DNA of 64,000 bases, taken from a bacterium (GTDB lineage Bacteria > Electryoneota > RPQS01). Each line of letters opens with the position of its first letter. Position 1 is the first letter of the stretch. The stretch covers positions 85,327 to 149,326 of the forward strand of contig JABWCQ010000008.1 of NCBI GenBank assembly GCA_013360195.1, written 5' to 3'. Both the position numbers and the translations under genes were made by a program. The notes beneath the pieces are model-generated. The model did not search any database. It saw nothing but the letters and a program-made list of their open reading frames with translations, and had not been told where the DNA came from. Shown in pieces: positions 28,365 through 37,263 of this stretch.

Positions 28365-29102
28365 ATGCAACGCGAACATCACAAATGGTATAGTCCCGCT
28401 CTCGGCCGTGAAATGGAGCTTCTCGTCTTCGGCCACTACGGCCGCCCGCTGCTGGTTTTTCCTTCCGCACAAGGGCGCTTCTTCGATTATGAATGCAATC
28501 ATATGATTGAGACCATCCGGCATCACATCGAGGCCGGCGGTGTCAAAGTCTTTTGCGTTGACGGCATCGACTCCGAGAGCTGGTTCAACAAGGGGCTGCC
28601 GCCGCACATGCGCGTCAAGGCGCACGAGTATTATGAGCAATACGTTACTCACGAGGTCTTCCCGTTCATTCACAAACACTGCGGCTCTCAGAGTATCCGC
28701 ATCGCCGCGACGGGGTCGAGCTTCGGCGCCTACCACACCATGAATTTCGCGCTGAAATACCCGTGGAACTTCAGTCATATTTTGTGCCTGTCTGGAAACT
28801 ATGACATCCGCGAGCGCCTCGAAGGATACTACGACGAAAGTTTCTACTTCAACAATCCGATGGATTACCTGCCGAATCTCCAAGACCATGAAACTCTGGA
28901 GGCGATACGCAGAATCAAAATCGCGCTGGTCGTCGGTCAAGGAGCGTGGGAGGGCAATTGCATCGATCAGACAAAGCGCCTGTCCGATATCATGAATCAA
29001 AAGGGAATCGGCCATCATCTCGACTTATGGGGAACCGACACTCCGCATGACTGGCCCTCGTGGAGACGCATGATTTCCGTTTACATTCCACAAATCTCTT
29101 AA
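28365..29102 (+). CDS. Small alpha/beta-hydrolase esterase (COG4947-like)
   Basis: A 245-residue cytoplasmic alpha/beta-hydrolase. The nucleophile elbow TGSSFGAYH puts the Ser at residue 119, and the catalytic His is likely H228 in DTPHDWPSW. Acidic residues near 225 could complete the triad. The N-terminal HHKWYSPALGREMELLVFGHYG and FPSAQGRFFDYE are typical of the uncharacterised COG4947 esterase family. ATG at 28365 lies 31 bases after the MFS gene, and the ATP-grasp gene starts five bases after its stop. In this cluster it could release, activate or degrade an ester intermediate, but no substrate is known. Confidence 0.82.
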   Translation: MQREHHKWYSPALGREMELLVFGHYGRPLLVFPSAQGRFFDYECNHMIETIRHHIEAGGVKVFCVDGIDSESWFNKGLPPHMRVKAHEYYEQYVTHEVFPFIHKHCGSQSIRIAATGSSFGAYHTMNFALKYPWNFSHILCLSGNYDIRERLEGYYDESFYFNNPMDYLPNLQDHETLEAIRRIKIALVVGQGAWEGNCIDQTKRLSDIMNQKGIGHHLDLWGTDTPHDWPSWRRMISVYIPQIS

Positions 29103-29107
29103 TCACG

Positions 29108-30388
29108 ATGAGCACGAAGCAACACGACGACCTTCCGCACACCTTCCGCCGAATCGGCCTGCTGCTGGGCAACGAATATGCCTGGCCGCTCGCCTACGAA
29201 GCGCTGATTGAACGGCTCGGTTCACATCTCAATTATCAGGGCAGACGGTTCGATTTCGAAGTCGAAAGACTGACGATTGAACCGTTCAATTTACGTCAGC
29301 CTGTACGGCACCACGTCATCATTGACCGCCTCGGCTATTGGCACATGACCGTGCGTGAATGGCTCAAGAAATCCGCGCTGATGGATGATTCGCACACGGT
29401 GAATAATCCGTTCACGTTTCAGTCCATGGAAAAGCATTCGGCGTATTGCGTCATGATTCGGCTCGGCTTCGATATTCCCGAGACGTGGCTCGTGCCGCAA
29501 AAAGAGTGGGATCCGAAGGATGAACGAGCCCGCGTCACCGCCGAGAACTATCACAAAATGTTTGACCTCGAAAAGATCGTCGAAGAGGTCGGCGGCTATC
29601 CCGTGTTCATGAAGCCTTATGACGGCGGAGGCTGGCGCGGTGTAACACACATCAAGAATCGCGAGGATTTATACAAGGCCTACGATGAGTCCGGTCAGCA
29701 GACGATGCACATTCAGAAGGGCATCAAGGATTACGAAATCTTCTGCCGTTGCCTGGGCTGCGGGCCGCAAATTCTGCCGATGCGCTATGACCCCGACCAA
29801 CCGCTGCACAACCGTTATCGAATCGAGCACGGATTCCTCTCGCCGTTTCAGGGTGACTATGTGGTCAAGTTGACGCGCATCATCAACGCATTCTTCGGCT
29901 GGGAATACAATTCGTGCGAGTCGCTGTTGCGCGGCAAAAGCATCTTCCCGATTGATTTCGCGAACGCCGTGCCGGACACGTCGCTCATCTCGCTGCATTA
30001 CTACTTCCCGTGGGCTATCAAGGCTTTGGTACGCTGGTCGCTCTATTGCGCAGTCACAGAGCGCAAGACGAGAATTGACCTGCAGTCACGCGACTACTTC
30101 GCCATCGCCGACCGGGATATTCCGTTTCCCGAGAAACTCAATCTCTATCACGATCTCGCGCAGCGATACTTCGAATCCGAGCGGTTCGAGGTCTTCTGCG
30201 CATCACATCTTGCCCACCTCGACGAACTCACGCTCGAATATTTCTCTTCGGCGGCGTGGGACGCCACGCTGGTCGAACGCTGCCGCCGTTCGTTCCCCGC
30301 GCACGAGCATGAGCAGTTCATCGCCCACTATCGCGGCCTGATTAACTACTGGGTGAAAACCGAGCAGGATAGACTCGCCAAGCACTGA
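29108..30388 (+). CDS. ATP-grasp ligase of the amidoligase cluster
   Basis: A 426-residue protein with an ATP-grasp fold: VFMKPYDGGGWRGVTHI (residues 167-182) supplies the ATP Lys K169 and the glycine-rich loop. HIQKGIKDYEIFCR follows at about 201-214, and IDFANAVPD (282-290) carries an Asp and Asn where ATP-grasp enzymes bind Mg2+. An N-terminal domain (GNEYAWPLAYEALIERLG) and a C-terminal helical tail flank it. Such enzymes join a carboxylate to an amine or thiol through an acyl-phosphate. Its position five bases after the esterase and three bases before the next esterase makes it a co-transcribed partner of the GCS2-type ligase. The substrate is unknown. Confidence 0.85.
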   Translation: MSTKQHDDLPHTFRRIGLLLGNEYAWPLAYEALIERLGSHLNYQGRRFDFEVERLTIEPFNLRQPVRHHVIIDRLGYWHMTVREWLKKSALMDDSHTVNNPFTFQSMEKHSAYCVMIRLGFDIPETWLVPQKEWDPKDERARVTAENYHKMFDLEKIVEEVGGYPVFMKPYDGGGWRGVTHIKNREDLYKAYDESGQQTMHIQKGIKDYEIFCRCLGCGPQILPMRYDPDQPLHNRYRIEHGFLSPFQGDYVVKLTRIINAFFGWEYNSCESLLRGKSIFPIDFANAVPDTSLISLHYYFPWAIKALVRWSLYCAVTERKTRIDLQSRDYFAIADRDIPFPEKLNLYHDLAQRYFESERFEVFCASHLAHLDELTLEYFSSAAWDATLVERCRRSFPAHEHEQFIAHYRGLINYWVKTEQDRLAKH

Positions 30389-30391
30389 AAC

Positions 30392-31513
30392 ATGCCGGAT
30401 TCATCTCGCGTTCTGACTTTCCGGCTGCCCGCGGACACTCCGGCGGGCGCCACTATTTTTCTCGCCGCCGACTTCAACGGCTGGAGCCCGTCACATCCGC
30501 TCTCGCGCACCATTCCGCAGGCGGACGGAACACACCGGTTTGTGCTTCCGCCGGATATTGACCGAGCCGAATTCAAGGTTACGCGCGGTTCGTGGGACAG
30601 TGTCGAATGTACTGCGGACGGCCAGCCGACCGGAAATCGCCAATGGAACTCCGGTTCCCATAACGGCGACTTGCACATTGAAGTGGGCGGTTGGTGTGAT
30701 TTGCATCCCGGCACTGTGTCGTGGCGTCCTCGACATACGATTACCGGAGATGTGCGCGTCATTCATGATGTTTTCTCTCCGCAGCTCGGGAATATGCGGG
30801 ACATTCTTGTGCTGCTCCCGCCCGGGTACGACGACAGAACAAGTGAGCGCTACCCTGTCATGTACATGCACGACGGACAAAACCTGTTTGACGATGTGTC
30901 CGCCTATGACAAGGAATGGGGAATTGACGAGATCTCACTCGAGCTTGCGGAAAAGGAACATCTGCGCCATATCGTTGTCGGGATTCCCAACATGGGTCTT
31001 TCACGGCTGCACGAGTACTCGCCGTGGGAAGACGATTTCCGCCGTTCGCGCGGCCTCGGTGAGCGTTACGTGCGGTTCGTCCTGCAAACGATTAAGCCGC
31101 ATATCGACGCTCAATTCCGAACGAAACCGGGACGCGAATTCACCGCTGTCGCCGGCTCGTCACTCGGCGGATTGATTTCGCTCTATGCAGGCATGACACG
31201 CCCGGACAAATTCTCGTTCGCCGCCTGTCTCAGCCCGAGTCTGAATGTCGCAGGCGGGCGGATCATGAAGATTGCGCAGGCCTTTCACGGTGACACGCGC
31301 TTCTGGATTGACTACGGCATGCACGAATTCGGCGGTGAACGCGGACTCTCCGCTCAGATGATTGAAGCCGTGCAGGAGTGCGGACGGCTGCTGAAATCAA
31401 ATGGTGTGGACGCGCGAATCGTGATTGACCCTGAAGGCGAGCACAATGAGTCTTCATGGCGAAGGCGTTTTCCAGACGTGTTGCGCTGGTGGCACAACTA
31501 CCTGCCCAAATAA
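30392..31513 (+). CDS. Esterase with N-terminal glycogen-branching-like Ig domain
   Basis: A 373-residue cytoplasmic protein. Residues 1-100 resemble the E-set/CBM48-type domain (ATIFLAADFNGWSPSHPL and WDSVECTADG). Residues about 120-373 are an alpha/beta-hydrolase of the esterase D/Fes type (COG2819): ILVLLPPGYDDRTSERYPVM, then GSSLGGLISLY with S257 as nucleophile, and a C-terminal EGEHNESSW with the likely catalytic His. The two-domain layout resembles enterobactin esterase Fes, which hydrolyses a peptide-ester siderophore. ATG at 30392, three bases after the ATP-grasp stop. Last gene of the cluster, followed by a terminator. Ferric-product hydrolysis is only one possibility. Confidence 0.84.
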   Translation: MPDSSRVLTFRLPADTPAGATIFLAADFNGWSPSHPLSRTIPQADGTHRFVLPPDIDRAEFKVTRGSWDSVECTADGQPTGNRQWNSGSHNGDLHIEVGGWCDLHPGTVSWRPRHTITGDVRVIHDVFSPQLGNMRDILVLLPPGYDDRTSERYPVMYMHDGQNLFDDVSAYDKEWGIDEISLELAEKEHLRHIVVGIPNMGLSRLHEYSPWEDDFRRSRGLGERYVRFVLQTIKPHIDAQFRTKPGREFTAVAGSSLGGLISLYAGMTRPDKFSFAACLSPSLNVAGGRIMKIAQAFHGDTRFWIDYGMHEFGGERGLSAQMIEAVQECGRLLKSNGVDARIVIDPEGEHNESSWRRRFPDVLRWWHNYLPK

Positions 31514-31514
31514 C

Positions 31515-31546
31515 AAAAAAAAGCCCGGCTCGAAAAGCCGGGCTTT
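31515..31546. terminator. Terminator between convergent genes
   Basis: Stem AAAGCCCGGCT / AGCCGGGCTTT (31520-31530 and 31536-31546, loop CGAAA) preceded on the left by an A run. It sits two bases after the esterase stop and 20 bases beyond the S9 peptidase stop. The A run gives a U tract for the minus-strand transcript; the plus strand has a shorter one. Confidence 0.85.
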
Positions 31547-31566
31547 CAATTTCAGCCGGTCAATTA

Positions 31567-33477
31567 CTACTCTTTCATTTCCGGCTTGCGCAGACCCTTC
31601 AAATGCTTGTCGAAAAATTCGACATGCTTGCGATACTCGGCAATGATGTTGGGCCGCTTGCTGGCGCCATGCCCTTCGTCCGGGAATATCAGCGAATCCA
31701 CCGGTGTGCCAATCTCCGTTAATTTTGCAATGATCTGGCGCGCTTCACCCACTGGAACACGCGGATCGTTCTCACCGTGCACGACAAGCAACGGAGTCGT
31801 GATGAGGTGCGCCTTATTAAGCGGAGAGATTTCTTCGAGGAATTCGGGGTCGGACAAGGGGCCGTATTCCGCTTCACGCAGGGCGCGGCGGTAATCGGCG
31901 GTGTTCTCAAGGAAGGTCTTGAAGTTCGTGATGCCGACGATGTTGATGGCAGCGTTATAAAGGTCGGGATACTCTGTAATCATTCCCATCACCACATAGC
32001 CGCCGTAACTTCCGCCGCGAATGCCGATCATACCCTGCTTGGTGTAGCCCTGTGCAATCAACCAGTCCGTCGCGGCTTTGTAATCCTTCAACGAGTCCTT
32101 GCGCTTCTTGTAATTGTCCATGGCAAGGAAATCTCGGCCATAACCGGATGAACCGCGCGGATTCAAACACAATACCCCGTAGCCGTTTAACAGCATGTAT
32201 TGAATGTTGCGGATGAACCCCGGTCTAAATTGCGACTCCGGTCCGCCGTGCGCCTCAACGATAAACGGCACCGGATCTCCTTCCTTGAATGACGCGGGCA
32301 GATACAAGTAGCCCGAAATTTCCAGCCCGTCAAAGCTCGGGAAACGCACGAGCACCGGGTCACGGAACAGTGAGCGGTCAATTCCCGCGTAAATGGACTG
32401 TGTGAGCTGAGTCAGCTTCTCCGTCTGCGGATTCCAGCGAAACACTTCCGGAGCCATCGTCGGGCTTGAGAAGGAAAGAATAATCTCACCGTCTTGTGTG
32501 AATCCTGCCACGCCCATCTGTCCGTCGAGTTTCGGCAATTTTACGTCCTTGCCTGTTTCCACTTCACGGACTTTAGCACGTCCCCAACCGTCCTCGTTGG
32601 TCGAAGCAGCCATATACTTGTAGTCACGCGAGAAGCCGATACCTTCGCATTCCCATTTTGTATCGAGCCAGCCGTCATTTACATACGTCACTTTCGGCGA
32701 ACCGAGTTTCATGGTTGCCATGCGCGACATACCTTCGGGATTGTCGTTGCAATCGAGATATATCGTCTGGTTGTCCGGCATCAGCGTCACCGAGCCGTAC
32801 ATCACGTCCCCTTTGTCCTTCGTAATGGTCTTCCACTTGCCGGTGGTCAGGTCAAGATGATGCAGGTCGTTGTTCACATTGGACGTATAGGTGCTGAGGA
32901 TCATGTGCTTGCCGTCCTTCGACAGATCGGCAATCGCGTTAGACCCTTTGACGCCGTCAAAGATTTTCTTCGACTCTCCGGTCGTGATGTTCATTTCATA
33001 GATAAAAAAGTCCGTGCCGTTCTCTTCGTTCGAGGTGTAATAGATTTTTGAATCGTCCGGAGCCCACACGACGCCGCCGTACTGCACGTCCGGCCTGTTT
33101 GTCAGTTTCAATATCCGTCCCGTCTTTGTGTCCATCAGATAGAGCTGGGAGTTTTCATCTCCGCCCACCGAGGCCGAGACAATGGCGACGTGACCATGCC
33201 TTGCCAGCGTAAACCCGTCAATTCCGTCTTCAAATGTGGTTAACTGATACGGCCAGCCGGTTTCGGTGATGCGATAGACTTGAGCTGCGCCCGAAGCGGA
33301 AGATGTCACATAAACGTCTTTGCCGTCCCAGCTGTTTCCGGCCGGGCTCCAATTGCCAATCTGAAGAAACGTGCCGATATCGGGAATGTACTGCCCTTCC
33401 GAGAGCAATGTGGCCGGAGGGTTCGCGTTCGCGAGCGCACATCCGAGCAGAAGCGTAGCTGCAAACTGCTTAATCAT
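31567..33477 (-). CDS. Secreted S9-family prolyl oligopeptidase-like peptidase
   Basis: A 636-residue exported serine peptidase. Signal peptide MIKQFAATLLLGCALANA, then a beta-propeller of repeated WD-like blades (about 30-370; e.g. PDDSKIYYTSNEENGTDFF and LSKDGKHMILSTY), then a catalytic alpha/beta-hydrolase domain. The triad is S490 in RGGSYGGYVV, D571 in HGENDPRVP and H603 in DEGHG. Propeller plus this order is characteristic of family S9 (acylaminoacyl peptidase/DPP branch). It would hydrolyse short peptides in the periplasm. ATG at 33477 with AAGGA nine bases upstream. It is preceded by the acyl-CoA synthetase gene at a 15-base distance, so they may be co-transcribed. Confidence 0.93.
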   Translation of the reverse strand: MIKQFAATLLLGCALANANPPATLLSEGQYIPDIGTFLQIGNWSPAGNSWDGKDVYVTSSASGAAQVYRITETGWPYQLTTFEDGIDGFTLARHGHVAIVSASVGGDENSQLYLMDTKTGRILKLTNRPDVQYGGVVWAPDDSKIYYTSNEENGTDFFIYEMNITTGESKKIFDGVKGSNAIADLSKDGKHMILSTYTSNVNNDLHHLDLTTGKWKTITKDKGDVMYGSVTLMPDNQTIYLDCNDNPEGMSRMATMKLGSPKVTYVNDGWLDTKWECEGIGFSRDYKYMAASTNEDGWGRAKVREVETGKDVKLPKLDGQMGVAGFTQDGEIILSFSSPTMAPEVFRWNPQTEKLTQLTQSIYAGIDRSLFRDPVLVRFPSFDGLEISGYLYLPASFKEGDPVPFIVEAHGGPESQFRPGFIRNIQYMLLNGYGVLCLNPRGSSGYGRDFLAMDNYKKRKDSLKDYKAATDWLIAQGYTKQGMIGIRGGSYGGYVVMGMITEYPDLYNAAINIVGITNFKTFLENTADYRRALREAEYGPLSDPEFLEEISPLNKAHLITTPLLVVHGENDPRVPVGEARQIIAKLTEIGTPVDSLIFPDEGHGASKRPNIIAEYRKHVEFFDKHLKGLRKPEMKE

Positions 33478-33492
33478 GTTCTTGGGTCCTTG

Positions 33493-35187
33493 TTATGTTG
33501 TCGCTTTTCTGGGAAACTGTTCCGACTTAAATGCGCTGAACAGGTGCTTGCACTTGTTGCGCTGATATTTTCCGGTGGAGGTGACGGGAAATTCGTGGCC
33601 GAACACAACGACCTTCGGGCACTTGGCAGACGAAAGTTCGCGCGCACAAAAGCCTATAATCTCCCGTTCCGAAAGTGCGGCGCCCGGTTTCAGGCAGACA
33701 TACGCGCCCACTTCTTCGCCGTACCAGTCATTCTCAAACCCGACCGCCATGGCCTTGTCGATACCGGGAATCCTCGCCAGCACTTCATCAATCTCAAATG
33801 GCGAGATATTCACGCCTCCGCGAATGATGAGTTCCTTCAGCCTGCCCGTAATGAAGAAAAACTTCCGTCCCCGCCCGTCCGTTTTGTAAAACCCTTCATC
33901 CCCGGAGCGAAACCAACCGAACTCAAACGTCTTCTCGTTTATTTCCGGATTGGCGAAGTAGTATTTCATCACGTTGACGCCGCGAATCACGATTTCACCT
34001 TTCGTGTCGGGGGGGAGCGATGTGCCGCGTTCATCGTGAATTTCCATCTCGTTTTGCGGTATCGGAACTCCGATAGAGGGGAATCCGTAATCGCGCATCC
34101 AACGCTTGTGTTCAGACGCGCTTAACTCGATGGGCAGAAAACACGAGTAGCAGGTGGTTTCCGACAGACCGTAGCCGTGCACGATTCTCAACCCGAACCG
34201 GTCCTCGAAGGCGCTCGCCAGCTCAACGGTCAACGGACCCGCCCCGCATATGATGTGACGGAACTTCGGCAGCGAAAGTTGCTTCCCTTCAAGGCTCTTT
34301 TCATGGAGGAGGAACTGCAGCAGGGTCGGCACGACGCTGACGATTTGCACCTCCTCACGCTCCAACCGTTCGAAGAAGTGATGCGTCGAAAACTTCTGGT
34401 TCAGCACCACCGTCCCGCCGTAGAACATCGGTGTCATCAGAGTAACCACGGTACCGTTCACATGATGCAGCGGCAGGACGCACATCATCCGCTGGCCTGC
34501 GGTGAGCGCATGCCACTCAGAAATTCCCTGTGCGTCCGTCAGCAGATTCTGCTGCACCAGCACCACGCCCTTTGGATTACCGGTTGTCCCCGAGGTGTAG
34601 ACAATCAGAACTTCGTCCTCCAAGCCGACCTCGCGTGTTTCAACCGGTTCGCCGGAGTACTTGGTCAACTCGGCTGCATAATGGGGAAAACCCGCCGCCG
34701 CACTGCCACCCGTTTGGACAATGGTCTTGAACAGCGGCAATTTCTCGCGCAGATGAGCAAGTCGCTCAAGATACGGTTCGCGCACGAATGCAAGTTTGGT
34801 CTCTGAATTGCTCAGAATATACTCTATCCGGTCGTCCGTCTCCCCGAGATTCACCGGCACGACTACCACCCCCATTGCCCAGGCGGCAAAATACTGCACC
34901 ACGGTCTCGGCGTGATTATGCGAGACAGTGGCGATGCGGTCTCCGCGCCGGATGCCAAAGCTCTCCAGCAGCCGTACCGACTTCCACACGAGCTTGAAGA
35001 ACTCGCAGTAACTCCATTCGCTGCGCTCCCCGGACTCAGTGTAGAAAATCAAGAACGGCTGCTCAGGCCGGTCCTGAAGCTGCTTGTTCAGGAGTGAACC
35101 GATATTCTGAAACGGAAGAGGGGAGAGAGCTTGCGCTCCCTCCCCCAGACTCCGTGCATGTGCTATCCTTGTGTCAAGCGATGTCAA
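33493..35187 (-). CDS. AMP-dependent acyl-CoA synthetase / ligase
   Basis: A 564-residue ANL-superfamily enzyme that adenylates a carboxylic acid and usually transfers it to CoA. Motifs: IVYTSGTTGNPKGVV (P-loop), HGYGLSETTCYS (A4-A5), GEIVIRGVNVMKYYFANPE (A7-A8), WFRSGDEGFYKTDGRGRKFFFITGRLKELIIRGG region (A8), and a C-terminal GKYQRNKCKHL with the Lys that contacts the adenylate. It starts with TTG at 35187, confirmed by GGAGG six bases upstream. Substrate is not evident; the GYGLSETTC and HH motif are those of medium- or long-chain acid ligases. The next gene on the same strand (S9 peptidase) follows at 15 bases. Confidence 0.92.
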   Translation of the reverse strand: MTSLDTRIAHARSLGEGAQALSPLPFQNIGSLLNKQLQDRPEQPFLIFYTESGERSEWSYCEFFKLVWKSVRLLESFGIRRGDRIATVSHNHAETVVQYFAAWAMGVVVVPVNLGETDDRIEYILSNSETKLAFVREPYLERLAHLREKLPLFKTIVQTGGSAAAGFPHYAAELTKYSGEPVETREVGLEDEVLIVYTSGTTGNPKGVVLVQQNLLTDAQGISEWHALTAGQRMMCVLPLHHVNGTVVTLMTPMFYGGTVVLNQKFSTHHFFERLEREEVQIVSVVPTLLQFLLHEKSLEGKQLSLPKFRHIICGAGPLTVELASAFEDRFGLRIVHGYGLSETTCYSCFLPIELSASEHKRWMRDYGFPSIGVPIPQNEMEIHDERGTSLPPDTKGEIVIRGVNVMKYYFANPEINEKTFEFGWFRSGDEGFYKTDGRGRKFFFITGRLKELIIRGGVNISPFEIDEVLARIPGIDKAMAVGFENDWYGEEVGAYVCLKPGAALSEREIIGFCARELSSAKCPKVVVFGHEFPVTSTGKYQRNKCKHLFSAFKSEQFPRKATT

Positions 35188-35217
35188 TCGCTTCCTCCAA
35201 TCCCAGCTAATGCGTGG

Positions 35218-35757
35218 CTATTTGCCTAATTCGTAGATGAAATCAAACTGAATGTTGGTCTGCTCGGCGTCACCGAAATCCAACTGAAGCTCTGCCTGTC
35301 CGTGCCAGTTGCCCGTAATCGGGAATTGGAGTCCGCCCAGTATCATCAGAGTTATCTCCGTGTCGGACTCGTCCGAGTCATAATTGCCCGGCCCTTCCAC
35401 ACTTGCATTGAGGAAGTGCACACCGATGCCTGCGCCGGGATAAACAAACAGATTCTTGTCAACTTCGAACGTGTAATACACGGAATTGCGAATCGCGATA
35501 TCCGTGTAACTCCAATCATAAGAGCCTTCCTCTTCGCCTGCACTCCACCATGTGAAGGCAAGCTCCCACGGTAAATTCTCGGTCCACGTCCCCATGTCGG
35601 CCACTGCTCCAAGCGTTACTGCTCCGTCACCATGATCCGGGTCCACAAAGCCAATGCGAGGCCCGACTCCCTTTAATCCGATATTCGCACCCGCCCATGC
35701 CGCTTGGCTGATTCCGACGAACAATACGGTCAGCATCACCAAAAACTTCTTCATCAT
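35218..35757 (-). CDS. Small outer-membrane beta-barrel protein
   Basis: A 179-residue exported protein. Signal peptide MMKKFLVMLTVLFVGISQAAWA. The mature part is full of amphipathic beta-strands (GLKGVGPRIGFVDP, YTDIAIRNSVYYTF, KNLFVYPGAGIGVHF, TEITLMILGGLQFPI, GQAELQLDFGDAEQTNIQFDFIYELGK), the pattern of an eight-stranded outer-membrane barrel of the OmpX/OmpW size class. Two adjacent ATG codons exist at 35757 and 35754; GGGAG lies 4 and 7 bases upstream of them, so the second is also plausible. No specific family was recognised. A weak promoter lies just upstream. Confidence 0.8.
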   Translation of the reverse strand: MMKKFLVMLTVLFVGISQAAWAGANIGLKGVGPRIGFVDPDHGDGAVTLGAVADMGTWTENLPWELAFTWWSAGEEEGSYDWSYTDIAIRNSVYYTFEVDKNLFVYPGAGIGVHFLNASVEGPGNYDSDESDTEITLMILGGLQFPITGNWHGQAELQLDFGDAEQTNIQFDFIYELGK

Positions 35758-35794
35758 GTAACTCCCTAAATTAGTTTCTGCCGGACTTGGCCAT

Positions 35795-35823
35795 AGGATA
35801 GCCACTTTCCATCATTTATTCAA
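35795..35823 (-). promoter_or_regulatory. Probable sigma-70 promoter for the small barrel gene
   Basis: On the minus strand TTGAAT (35818-35823), 17-base spacer, TATCCT (35795-35800). Each hexamer matches consensus at four of six positions. It would give a leader of about 30 bases before the ATG at 35757. Confidence 0.45.
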
Positions 35824-35829
35824 CTCTCT

Positions 35830-37194
35830 TCATCGTATTGCAGTTGCAAGCACCTCAATTTCCGGTGTTTGCGGAAAAAAATCAATGGGCTGAACACTGT
35901 TCACTTGAAATCCCGTTCTGGCAAGAATTTTCATGTCGCGAGCGAGCCGCGCCGGATTGCATGATAAATATACTACCCGTCTGACATGAGATTCTCCGAG
36001 CATTGTCAAGACTTTGGGATGACAGCCGTTGCGCGGAGGATCGAGTATCACAACATCATTCGCAGCCATCCTGTTCATCAGGTCCGGCAGCAGTGCCGCA
36101 ACTTCGCCGTGCACAAATTTGCCTTCGACAGACGGGGATAAAATTCTCAATTGCTCAAATGTACTCTTTGCCAAACCGTTCTGCTCGACAACATGTACCC
36201 GGCTTCCGCCGGCTGCCGCGGCAAATCCGAGGGCGCCGTAACCGCCATATAAGTCCCAAATTACTTCCCTTCCAATTTCGCTTGCCTGCGAGTGCAGATC
36301 TTCGAGCACATGAGCGAATGCGGATTGATTGGCTTGTGTGAATGCTGCAGGATGGACTTCCAACTTGTGCCCCAGCCAATCGGCCTGCATGGCTCGGCAC
36401 TCCTCTTCTCTCCAAAACATGCCTCGCTCTCCCACAATCCCCGCTTGATTTGCCGTGGCTGCCCAAATTCCGCCGGGTAGTTCGATTTTTCTCGCAAGTT
36501 CTAAGAAATTCTGAACATCCGTCTCCTTCGGCCAACCCTTAAAAATCGCCAGTGCTCCCGTTCCTGCGGCTGTCTCAAAGAAGCTGATCCGGTCCGGCAA
36601 CAGAACTTTCCCAAGCTCGCGCATGTCCCGCAGGACCCATATTGCATGAGCCACAGCTTGAGTCACCGGCTCTGTTGCAAGCAGGCACTTCCTGATGGGG
36701 GTAAATCCTTCCCCGCGTGCTTTGGTGGCATAGCCGAGTTCGGCACCGCCGTGCTCTTCCCGCCGAACCTGCAAGGTTAGACGATTCCGATACCCCCACG
36801 GTTGCGGACTGGGCACTATATCCTGGACTCTGGCCTCGTCTGTCACCCCGCGCATGACCCGCCGCACCAACTCTGTTTTTTCCTTTAGTTGCTGCTGATA
36901 GGACAGAATTCCCCAGCGTGACCCGGGACATTCTTTCGCATGTCGGCAGGGATGCTCGCAGCGATGCACCGAGAGCTTCAAAACCTTCGGGTTGTCGGCT
37001 TCGCATGGCTTTACAGACAGATTGGGGGCAAAGGCCACGCGGTCTCCCGTCACAACCCCATTTGCGAACAGTACCTGTCCACGGCTCTTGATTATACCCC
37101 GACCATCGCTGGACATGCAGGCAACGTCCCCGACATGCCGGGAGCCGGACTTAAAGTGATGGTGGAGCGATTCTTGCCCCTGATCTTCATTCAT
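35830..37194 (-). CDS. TrmA-family RNA (uracil-5-)-methyltransferase, RlmD-like
   Basis: A 454-residue class I SAM-dependent methyltransferase that makes 5-methyluridine in rRNA or tRNA. SAM motif VIWDLYGGYGALGFAAAAGG, motif IV VVILDPPRNG, and catalytic Cys in VVYLSCNPARLARDM fit the TrmA/RlmD/RlmC family. The N-terminal region carries an iron-sulfur-type Cys set, C79, C83, C89 and C170, but the usual C-x5-C-x2-C is changed: position 92 is Ser (ECPGS), and C79 is extra. The start is ATG at 37194 or GTG at 37209; neither has a clear ribosome site. The 69-base gap to the divergent cytidylyltransferase must hold both promoters. Confidence 0.9.
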   Translation of the reverse strand: MNEDQGQESLHHHFKSGSRHVGDVACMSSDGRGIIKSRGQVLFANGVVTGDRVAFAPNLSVKPCEADNPKVLKLSVHRCEHPCRHAKECPGSRWGILSYQQQLKEKTELVRRVMRGVTDEARVQDIVPSPQPWGYRNRLTLQVRREEHGGAELGYATKARGEGFTPIRKCLLATEPVTQAVAHAIWVLRDMRELGKVLLPDRISFFETAAGTGALAIFKGWPKETDVQNFLELARKIELPGGIWAATANQAGIVGERGMFWREEECRAMQADWLGHKLEVHPAAFTQANQSAFAHVLEDLHSQASEIGREVIWDLYGGYGALGFAAAAGGSRVHVVEQNGLAKSTFEQLRILSPSVEGKFVHGEVAALLPDLMNRMAANDVVILDPPRNGCHPKVLTMLGESHVRRVVYLSCNPARLARDMKILARTGFQVNSVQPIDFFPQTPEIEVLATAIR

Positions 37195-37263
37195 TGGTAC
37201 TGGAGGCACAAAACCCCGGTTTCGACCAAGCTGGTAAACAGGATGTAAAGCACCCGATAAGTT

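Noticed and set aside
28170..29018. 282-codon minus-strand frame across the MFS/esterase junction
   Set aside because: Opposes two genes with clear motifs; no start signal or domain.
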